This document shows positions 50,197 to 61,016 of a DNA stretch of 64,000 bases, piece after piece (within the stretch, counting starts at the first letter, position 1; every line of letters begins with the position of its first letter). The DNA comes from Calliopsis andreniformis (lineage: Eukaryota > Arthropoda > Insecta > Hymenoptera > Andrenidae). The position numbers were made by a program, and so were the translations under genes. Under the pieces are notes generated by a model. It saw only the letters and a program-made list of their open reading frames with translations, made no database searches and was not told where the DNA came from. Location: the NCBI RefSeq assembly GCF_051401765.1, contig NW_027480422.1:16944001-17008000 (forward strand), read 5' to 3'.

Positions 50197-53100
50197 CAAC
50201 GCCCTAGAGTGAAGCCTAGGTTACCCGAAACGTAGAAATGACCATTACCTTCAGGCTTGTTGCAATTATTCCTGTTATACGATGAAAAAACTGTTTTATT
50301 TATATTGTATTTTATGCCTCCGGCGTTGTGTTCAAAGTCCCTAACTATTCGATCTGGTGGAGCAACAGCCTGGAGTTAAGCCAAGGTTGCCCGGATAGTA
50401 GAAATGACCATAACTTTTACACTGGTTGAAATTATTCGTTCTATACAATGGAAAAACTGTTCTATTTATTTTGTATTTTATGCTTCGGGAGTTGACTCGC
50501 AAGTCGCTGACTATTCGGTCTGGTGGAGCAATGCCCTAGAGTGAAGCCTAGGTTGCCCGGGACGTAGTAATGGCCATTACCTTCACACTGTTTGCGATTA
50601 TTCATTTTATACGATGGTAAAACTGTTGTACTTGGGTTGTATTTTAGGCTTCTGGCCTTGACTTCTAAGGCCCTAACTATTCGATGTGGTGGAGCAACGC
50701 CCTAGAGTGAAACCTAGGTTGCCCGGAACGTAGAAATGACCATAGATTTCACACTGGTTGCACTTATACCTCTTATACAAGGGAAACACTGTTGTACTTA
50801 TATTGTATTTTATGCTTCTGGCGTTGACTTATTAGGCCCTAACTTTTCGATCTGGTGGAGCAACGCCCTAGAGTGAAGCCTAGGTTACCCGGACCGTAGA
50901 AATGACCAGTACTTTCACACTGGTTGCAGTTATCCCTGTTATACAATGGAAAAACTGTTGCATTTTTATTGTATTTTATGCTTCTAGCGTTGTATTCAAA
51001 GTCCCTAACTATTCGATCTGGTGGAGCGACGCCCTACAGTTAAGCCTAGGTTGCCCGGAACGTAGAAATGACCTTTACTTTCACACTGTTTGCAAATATA
51101 CATTTTATACAATGGAAAAGCTGTTGTATTTATATTGTATTTTATGCTTCTGGCGTTGACTTCTTAGGCCCTAACTATTCGATCTGGTGGAGCAATGCTC
51201 TAGAGTGAAGCCTAGGTTGCCCGGAACGTAGAAATGACCATTACCTTCACACTGCTTGCAATTATACATTTTATACAATGGAAGAGCTGTTATACTTATG
51301 TTGTATTTTATTCTTCTGGCGTTGAATTCTAAGTCCATAGCTATTCGATCTGGTGGAGCAACGCCCTAGAGTGAAGCCTAGGTTACCCGAAACGTAGAAA
51401 TGACCATTACCTTCAGGCTTGTTGCAATTATTCCTGTTATACGATGAAAAAACTGTTGTATTTATATTGTATTTTATGCTTCTGGCCTTGACTTCTAAGG
51501 CCCTAACTATTCGATGTGGTGGAGCAACGCCATGGAGCGGAACCTTGGTTGCTCGGAACGTAGAAATGACCATTACTTGCACACTGGTTGCAATTATTCA
51601 TTCTATACGATGGAAAAACTGTTGTACATATATCGTATTTTATGCTTCTGGCGTTGACTTCTAAGGCCCTAACTATTCGATGTGGTGGAGCAACGCCCTA
51701 GAGTGAAGCCTAGGTTGTCCGGAACGTAGAAATGACCATAGCTTTCACACTGGTTGCAATTACTCCTGTTATACAAGGGAAAAACTGTTGTACTTATATT
51801 GTATTTTATGCGTCTGGCGTTGACTTCTTAGGCCCTAACTATTCGATCTGGTGGAGCAACGCCCTAGAGTGAAGCCTAGGTTGTCCGGAACGTGGAAGTG
51901 ACCATTACCTTCATACTGTTTGCGATTATTCATTTTATACGATGGTAAAGCTGTTGTATTTAAGTTGTATTTGATTCTTCTGGCGTTGAATTCTAAGTCC
52001 CTAGCTATTCGATATGGTGGAGCAACGCCCTGGAGTGAAGCCTAGGCTACCCGGAACGTAGAAGTGACCAGTACTTTCACACTGGTTGCAGTTATTCCTG
52101 TTATACAATGGAAAAACCTGCGCATTTTTATTGTATTTTATGCTTCTGGCGTGGTATTCAAAGTCCCTCACTATTCGATCTGGTGGAGCAAGGCCCTGGA
52201 GTTAAGCCAAGGTTGCCCGGAACGTAGAAATGACCATAACTTTAACACTGGTTGCAATTATTCGTTCTATACGATGGAAAAACAGTTCTATTTATTTTGT
52301 ATTTCATGCTTCGGGCGTTGACTTCTAACGGCCTAACTATTCGATCTGGTGGAGCGACGCCCTACAGTTAAGCCTAGGTTGCCCGGAACGTACAAATGAC
52401 CTTTACCTTCACACTGTTTGCAAATATACATTATATACGATGGAAAATCTGTTGTATTTATATGGTATTTTATGCTTCCGGCGTTGACTTCTTAGGCCCT
52501 AACTATTCGATCTGGTGGAGCGACGCCCTACAGTTAAGCCTAGGTTGCCCGGAACGTAGAAATGACCTTTACCTTCACACTGTTTGCAAATATACATTAT
52601 ATACGATGGAAAAGCTGTTGTATTTATATTGTATTTTATGCTTCTGGCGTTGTCTTCTTCGGACCTAACTATTCGATCTGGTGGTGCAATGCTCTAGAGT
52701 GAAGCCTAGGTTGCCCGGAACGTAGAAATGACCATTACCTTCACACTGCTTGCTATTATACATTTTATACGATGGAAGAACTGTTATACTTATGTTGTAT
52801 TTTATTCTTCTGGCGTTGAATTCTAAGTCCCTAGCTATTCGATCTGGTGGAGCAACGCCATGGAGCGAAACCTAGGTTGCTCGGAACGTAGAAATGACCA
52901 TTACGTGCACACTGGTTGCAATTATTCATTCTATACGATGGAAAAACTGTTGTACATATATCGTATTTTATGCTTCTGGCGTTGACTTCTTAGGCCCTAA
53001 CTATTCGATCTGGTGGAGCAACGCCCTAGAGTGAAGCCTAGGTTGCCCGGAACGTAGAAGTGACCATTACCTTCACACTGTTTGCGATTATTCATTTTAC

Positions 53101-54817
53101 GCGATGGTAAAGCTGTTGTACTTAAGTTGCATTTTATTCTTCTGGCGCTGAATTCTAAGTCTCTAGCTATTCGATCTGGTGGAGCAACGCCCTGGAGTGA
53201 AGCTTCGACTACCCGGAACGTAGAAATGACCAGTACTTTCACACTGGTTGCAGTTATTCCTGTTATACAATGGAAAAACTGTTGCATTTTTACTGTATTT
53301 TATGCCTCTGGCGTTGTATTCAAAGTCCCTAACTATTCGATCTGGTGGAGCAACAGCCTGGAGTTAAGCCAAGGTTGCCCGGATAGTAGAAATGACCATA
53401 ACTTTTACACTGGTTGAAATTATTCGTTCTATACAATGGAAAAACTGTTCTATTTACTTTGTATTTTATGCTTCGGGAGTTGACTCGGAAGTCGCTGACT
53501 ATTCGGTCTGGTGGAGCAACGCCCTAGAGTGAAGCCTAGGTTGCCCGGGACGTAGTAATGGCCATTACCTTCACACTGTTTGCGATTATTCATTTTATAC
53601 GATGGTAAAACTGTTGTACTTGGGTTGTATTTTAGGCTTCTGGCCTTGACTTCTAAGGCCCTAACTATTCGATGTGGTGGAGCAACGCCCTAGAGTGAAA
53701 CCTAGGTTGCCCGGAACATAGAAATGACCATAGATTTCACACTGGTTGCAATTATTCCTGTTATACAAGGGAAACACTGTTGTACTTATATTGTATTTTA
53801 TGCTTCTGGCGTTGACTTATTAGGCCCTAACTTTTCGATCTGGTGGAGCAACGCCCTAGAGTGAAGCCTAGGTTACCCGGACCGTAAAAATGACCAGTAC
53901 TTTCACACTGGTTGCAGTTATCCCTGTTATACAATGGAAAAGCTGTTGCATTTTTATTGTATTTTATGCTTCTAGCGTTGTATTCAAAGTCCCTAACTAT
54001 TCGATCTGGTGGAGCAACGCCCTGGAGTTAAGCCGAGGTTGCCCGGAACATAGAAATGACCATAACTTTCACACTGGTTGCAATTATTCGTTCTATACAA
54101 TGGAAAAACTGTTCTATTTATTTTGTATTTCATGCTTCGGGCGTTGACTTCTAAGGCCCTAGCTATTCGATCTGGTGGAGCAACGCCCTGGAGTGAAGCC
54201 TAGGCTACCCGGAACGTAGAAGTGAACAGTACTTTCACACTGGTTGCAGTTATTCCTGTTATACAATGGAAAAACTGTTGCATTTTTATTGTATTTTATG
54301 CTTCTGGCGTTGTATTCAAGGTCCCTAACTATTCGATCTGGTGGAGCGACGCCCTGGAGTTAAGCCAAGGTTGCCCGGAACGTAGAAATGACCATAACTT
54401 TTACACTGGTTGCAATTATTCGTCCTATACAATGGAAAATCTGTTCTATTCATTTTGTATTTCATGCTTCGGGCGTTAACTCCTAAGGCCCTAACTATTC
54501 GATCTGGTGGAGCGACGCTCTACAGTTAAGCCTAGGTTGCCCGGAACGTTGAAATGACCTTTACTTTCACACTGTTTGCAAATATACATTATATACGATG
54601 GAAAAGCTGTTGTATTTATATTGTATTTTATGCTTCTGGCGTTGACTTCTTAGGCCCTAACTATTCGATCTGGTGGAGCGACGCCCTACAGTTAAGCCTA
54701 GGTTGCCCGGAACGTTGAAATGACCTTTACTTTCACACTGTTTGCAAATATACATTATATACGATGGAAAAGCTGTTGTATTTATATTGTATTTTATGCT
54801 TCTGGCGTTGACTTCTT
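50197..54817 (-). repeat. Rearranged zone between the two 14-monomer blocks
   Basis: Holds two partial copies of the block 1 unit (about 50311-51005 and 53059-54500). They are separated by monomers of other kinds, including 51100-52518, which is repeated at 61226-62644. Spacings between equivalent anchors here are 2490, 2988 and 2988 bp, all whole numbers of monomers. Two joins are visible inside monomers, near 50310 and 51020. No gene is present. Confidence 0.85.
51100..52518 (-). repeat. 1.4-kb segment repeated 10,126 bp downstream, first copy
   Basis: Matches 61226-62644 at a constant offset of 10,126 bp, exactly 61 monomers. Shared rare marks are GAAAAACCTGCGCATT (about 52112 and 62238), GGCGTGGTATTC, TTGTCCGGAACG and TATATGGTATTTTATGC. 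The copies part at GGTGGAGCGACG (52519) against GGTGGAACAACG. Confidence 0.88.
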
Positions 54818-57141
54818 AGGCCCTAACTATTCGATCTGGTGGAGCGACGCCCTACAGTTAAGCCTAGGTTGCCCGGAACGTAGAAATGACCTTTACTTTC
54901 ACACTGTTTGCAAATATACATTATATACGATGGAAAAGCTGTTGTATTTATATTGTATTTTATGCATCTGGCGTTGTCTTCTTAGGCCCTAACTATTTGA
55001 TCTGGTGGAGCAATGCTCTTGAGTGAAGCCTAGGTTGCCCGGAACGTAGAAATGACCATTACCTTCACACTGCTTGCAATTATACATTTTATACGATGGA
55101 AGAACTGTTATACTTATGTTGTATTTTATTCTTCTGGCGTTGACTTCTAAGTCCCTAGCTATTCGATCTGGTGGAGCAACGCCCTAGAGTGAAGCCTAGG
55201 TTACCCGAAACGTAGAAATGACCATTACCTTCAGGCTTGTTGCAATTATTCCTGTTATACGATGAAAAAACTGTTGCATTTATATTGTATTTTATGCTTC
55301 TGGCATTGACTTCTAAGGCCCTAACTATTCTATGTGGTGGAGCAACGCCATGGAGCGAAACCTAGGTTGCTCGGAACGTAGAAATGACCATTACTTGCAC
55401 ACTGGTTGCAATTATTCATTCTATACGATGGAAAAAGTGTTGTACATATATCGTATTTTAGGCTTCTGGCGTTGACTTCTTAGGCCCTAACTATTCGATC
55501 TGGTAGAGCAATGCTCTAGAGTGAAGCCTAGGTTGCCCGGAACGTAGAAATGCCCATTACCTTCACACTGCTTGCAATTATACATTTTATACGATGGAAG
55601 AACTGGTATACTTATGTTGTATTTTATGCTTCTAGCGTTGTATTCAAAGTCCCTAACTATTCGATCTGGTGGAGCACCGCCCTGGAGTTAAGCCAAGGTT
55701 GCCCGGTACGCAGAAATGACCATAACTTTCACACTGGTTGCAATTATTCGTTCTATACAATGGAAAAACAGTTCTATTTATTTTGTATTTCATGCTTCGG
55801 GCGTTGACTTCTAACGCCCTAACTATTCGATCTGGTGGATCGACGCCCTACAGTTAAGCCTAGGTTGCCCGGAACGTAGAAATGACCTTTACTTTCACAC
55901 TTTTTGCAAATATACATTATAAACGATGGAAATGCTGTTGTATTTATATTGTATTTTATGCTTCTGGCGTTGACATCTTAGGCCCTAACTAATCGATCTG
56001 GTGGAACAACGCCCTAGAGTGAAGCCTAGGTTGCCCGAAACGTAGAAATGACCTTTACTTTCACACTGTTTGCATATATACGTTATATACGATGGAAAAG
56101 CTGTTGTATTTATATTGTATTTTATGCATCTGGCGTTGTCTTCTTAGGCCCTAACTATTCGATCTGGTGGAGCAATGCTCCAGAGTGAAGCCTAGGTTGC
56201 ACGGAACGTAGAAATGACCATTACCTTCACACTACTTGCAATTATACATTTTATACGATGGAAGGACTGCTATACTTATGTTGTATTTTATGCCTCTAGC
56301 GTTGTATTCAAAGTCCCTAACTATTCGATCTGGTGGAGCAATGCCCTGGAGTTAAGCCAAGGTTGCCCGGTTAGTAGAAATGACCATAACTTTTACACTG
56401 GTTGAAATTATTCGTTCTATACAATGGAATAACTGTTGTATTTATTTTGTATTTTATGCTTCGGGAGTTGACTCGGAAGTCGCTGACTATTCGGTCTGGT
56501 GGAGCAACGCCCTAGAGTGAAGCCTAGGTTGCCCGGGACGTAGTAATGGCCATTACCTTCACACTGTTTGCGATTATTCATTTTATACGATGGTAAAACT
56601 GTTGTACTTGGGTTGTATTTTAGGCATCTGGCCTTGACTTCTAAGGCCCTAACTATTCGATGTGGTGGAGCAACGCCCTAGAGTGAAACCTAGGTTGCCC
56701 GGAACGTAGAAATGACCATAGATTTCACACTGGTTGCAATTATTCCTGTTATACAAGTGAAACACTGTTGTACTTATATTGTATTTTATGCTTTTGGCGT
56801 TGACTTATTAGGCCCTAACTTTTCGATCTGGTGGAGCAACGCCCTAGAGTGAAGCCTAGGTTACCCGGACCGTAGAAATGACCAGTACTTTCACACTGGT
56901 TGCAGTTATCCCTGTTATACAATGGAAAAACTGTTGCATTTTTATTGTATTTTATGCTTCTGGCGTTGTATTCAAGGTCCCTAACTATTCGATCTGGTGG
57001 AGCGACGCCCTGGAGTTAAGCCAAGGTTGCCCGGAACGTAGAAATGACCATAACTTTTACACTGGTTGCAATTATTCGTCCTATACAATGGAAAATCTGT
57101 TCTATTTATTTTGTATTTCATGCTTCGTGCGTTAACTTCTA
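54818..57141 (-). repeat. 2324-bp (14-monomer) higher-order repeat, block 2, copy 1
   Basis: Virtually identical to the next copy at an offset of 2324 bp. Marks include GCCCATTACCTTC (55552 and 57876), ACACTACTTGCAATT, GGATCGACGCCC and CGTGCGTTAAC. The unit length equals that of block 1, but monomer order differs. Two block 1 monomers are lost and others added, and one monomer (56878 on) is a block 1 hybrid. Confidence 0.94.
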
Positions 57142-59465
57142 AGGCCCTAACTATTCGATCTGGTGGAGCGACGCCCTACAGTTAAGCCTAGGTTGCCCGG
57201 AACGTAGAAATGACCTTTACTTTCACACTGTTTGCAAATATACATTATATACGATGGAAAAGCTGTTGTATTTATATTGTATTTTATGCATCTGGCGTTG
57301 TCTTCTTAGGCCCTAACTATTCGATCTGGTGGAGCAATGCTCTTGAGTGAAGCCTAGGTTGCCCGGAACGTAGAAATGACCATTACCTTCACACTGCTTG
57401 CAATTATACATTTTATACGATGGAAGAACTGTTATACTTATGTTGTATTTTATTCTTCTGGCGTTGAATTCTAAGTCCCTAGCTATTCGATCTGGTGGAG
57501 CAACGCCCTAGAGTGAAGCCTAGGTTACCCGAAACGTAGAAATGACCATTACCTTCAGGCTTGTTGCAATTATTCCTGTTATACGATGAAAAAACTGTTG
57601 TATTTATATTGTATTTTATGCTTCTGGCATTGACTTCTAAGGCCCTAACTATTCGATGTGGTGGAGCAACGCCATGGAGCGAAACCTAGGTTGCTCGGAA
57701 CGTAGAAATGACCATTACTTGCACACTGGTTGCAATTATTCATTCTATACGATGGAAAAAGTGTTGTACATATATCGTGTTTTAGGCTTCTGGCGTTGAC
57801 TTCTTAGGCCCTAACTATTCGATCTGGTAGAGCAATGCTCTAGAGTGAAGCCTAGGTTGCACGGAACGTAGAAATGCCCATTACCTTCACACTGCTTGCA
57901 ATTATACATTTTATACGATGGAAGAACTGGTATACTTATGTTGTATTTTATGCTTCTAGCGTTGTATTCAAAGTCCCTAACTATTCGATCTGGTGGAGCA
58001 CCGCCCTGGAGTTAAGCCAAGGTTGCCCGGTACGTAGAAATGACCATAACTTTCACACTGGTTGCAATTATTCGTTCTATACAATGGAAAAACAGTTCTA
58101 TTTATTTTGTATTTCATGCTTCGGGCGTTGACTTCTAACGCCCTAACTATTCGATCTGGTGGATCGACGCCCTACAGTTAAGCCTAGGTTGCCCGGAACG
58201 TAGAAATGACCTTTACTTTCACACTTTTTGCAAATATACATTATAAACGATGGAAATGCTGTTGTATTTATATTGTATTTTATGCTTCTGGCGTTGACAT
58301 CTTAGGCCCTAACTAATCGATCTGGTGGAACAACGCCCTAGAGTGAAGCCTAGGTTGCCCGAAACGTAGAAATGACCTTTACTTTCACACTGTTTGCATA
58401 TATACGTTATATACGATGGAAAAGCTGTTGTATTTATATTGTATTTTATGCATCTGGCGTTGTCTTCTTAGGCCCTAACTATTCGATCTGGTGGAGCAAT
58501 GCTCCAGAGTGAAGCCTAGGTTGCACGGAACGTAGAAATGACCATTACCTTCACACTACTTGCAATTATACATTTTATACGATGGAAGGACTGCTATACT
58601 TATGTTGTATTTTATGCCTCTAGCGTTGTATTCAAAGTCCCTAACTATTCGATCTGGTGGAGCAATGCCCTGGAGTTAAGCCAAGGTTGCCCGGTTAGTA
58701 GAAATGACCATAACTTTTACACTGGTTGAAATTATTCGTTCTATACAATGGAATAACTGTTGTATTTATTTTGTATTTTATGCTTCGGGAGTTGACTCGG
58801 AAGTCGCTGACTATTCGGTCTGGTGGAGCAACGCCCTAGAGTGAAGCCTAGGTTGCCCGGGACGTAGTAATGGCCATTACCTTCACACTGTTTGCGATTA
58901 TTCATTTTATACGATGGTAAAACTGTTGTACTTGGGTTGTATTTTAGGCATCTGGCCTTGACTTCTAAGGCCCTAACTATTCGATGTGGTGGAGCAACGC
59001 CCTAGAGTGAAACCTAGGTTGCCCGGAACGTAGAAATGACCATAGATTTCACACTGGTTGCAATTATTCCTGTTATACAAGTGAAACACTGTTGTACTTA
59101 TATTGTATTTTATGCTTTTGGCGTTGACTTATTAGGCCCTAACTTTTCGATCTGGTGGAGCAACGCCCTAGAGTGAAGCCTAGGTTACCCGGACCGTAGA
59201 AATGACCAGTACTTTCACACTGGTTGCAGTTATCCCTGTTATACAATGGAAAAACTGTTGCATTTTTATTGTATTTTATGCTTCTGGCGTTGTATTCAAG
59301 GTCCCTAACTATTCGATCTGGTGGAGCGACGCCCTGGAGTTAAGCCAAGGTTGCCCGGAACGTAGAAATGACCATAACTTTTACACTGGTTGCAATTATT
59401 CGTCCTATACAATGGAAAATCTGTTCTATTTATTTTGTATTTCATGCTTCGTGCGTTAACTTCTA
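57142..59465 (-). repeat. 2324-bp higher-order repeat, block 2, copy 2
   Basis: Differs from copy 1 by very few bases, for example TATCGTGTTTTAGG near 57774 for TATCGTATTTTAGG near 55450, and GTTGCACGG near 57858. This and block 1 copies 2-3 look like the youngest DNA in the right arm. Confidence 0.94.
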
Positions 59466-61016
59466 AGGCCCTAACTATTCGATCTGGTGGAGCGACGCCC
59501 TACAGTTAAGCCTAGGTTGCCCGGAACGTAGAAATGACCTTTACTTTCACACTGTTTGCAAATATACATTATATACGATGGAAAAGCTGTTGTATTTATA
59601 TTGTATTTTATGCATCTGGCGTTGTCTTCTTAGGCCCTAACTATTCGATCTGGTGGAGCAATGCTCTTGAGTGAAGCCTAGGTTGCCCGGAACGTAGAAA
59701 TGACCATTACCTTCACACTGCTTGCAATTATACATTTTATACGATGGAAGAACTGTTATACTTATGTTGTATTTTATTCTTCTGGCGTTGAATTCTAAGT
59801 CCCTAGCTATTCGATCTGGTGGAGCAACGCCCTAGAGTGAAGCCTAGGTTACCCGAAACGTAGAAATGACCATTACCTTCAGGCTTGTTGCAATTATTCC
59901 TGTTATACGATGAAAAAACTGTTGTATTTATATTGTATTTTATGCTTCTGGCATTGACTTCTAAGGCCCTAACTATTCGATGTGGTGGAGCAACGCCATG
60001 GAGCGAAACCTAGGTTGCTCGGAACGTAGAAATGACCATTACTTGCACACTGGTTGCAATTATTCATTCTATACGATGGAAAAAGTGTTGTACATATATC
60101 GTGTTTTAGGCTTCTGGCGTTGACTTCTTAGGCCCTAACTATTCGATCTGGTAGAGCAATGCTCTAGAGTGAAGCCTAGGTTGCACGGAACGTAGAAACG
60201 CCCATTACCTTCACACTGCTTGCAATTATACATTTTATACGATGGAAGAACTGGTATACTTATGTTGTATTTTATGCTTCTAGCGTTGTATTCAAAGTCC
60301 CTAACTATTCGATCTGGTGGAGCAACGCCCTGGAGTTAAGCCAAGGTTGCCCGGTACGTAGAAATGACCATAACTTTCACACTGGTTGCAATTATTCGTT
60401 CTATACAATGGAAAAACGGTTCTATTTATTTTGTATTTCATGCTTCGGGCGTTGACTTCTAACGCCCTAACTATTCGATCTGGTGGAGCGACGCCCTACA
60501 GTTAAGCCTAGGTTGCCCGGAACGTAGAAATGACCTTTACTTTCACACTGTTTGCAAATATACATTATATACGATGGAAATGCTGTTGTATTGATATTGT
60601 ATTTTATGCTTCTGGCGTTGACTTCTTAGGCCCTAACTAATCGATCTGGTGGATCAACGCCCTAGAGTGAAGCCTAGGTTGCCCGAAACGTAGAAATGAC
60701 CTTTACTTTCACACTGTTTGCATATATACGTTATATACGATGGAAAAGCTGTTGTATTTATATTGTATTTTATGCATCTGGCGTTGTCTTCTCAGGCCCT
60801 AACTATTCGATCTGGTGGAGCAATGCTCCAGAGTGAAGCCTAGGTTGCCCGGAACGTAGAAATGACCATTACCTTCACACTGCTTGCAATTATACATTTT
60901 ATACGATGGAAGGACTGCTATACTTATGTTGTATTTTATGCTTCTAGCGTTGTATTCAAAGTCCCTAACTATTCGATCTGGTGGAGCAATGCCCTGGAGT
61001 TAAGCCAAGGTTGCCC
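59466..61016 (-). repeat. 2324-bp higher-order repeat, block 2, copy 3 (partial)
   Basis: Matches copy 2 for about 1.55 kb. It departs near 61017, where CCCGGTACGTAG is followed by CATAGCTTTCACACTGG instead of CATAACTTTTACACTGG. Changes accumulate before the break (GAAACGCCC near 60195, GGTTCTATT near 60418). Confidence 0.9.
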
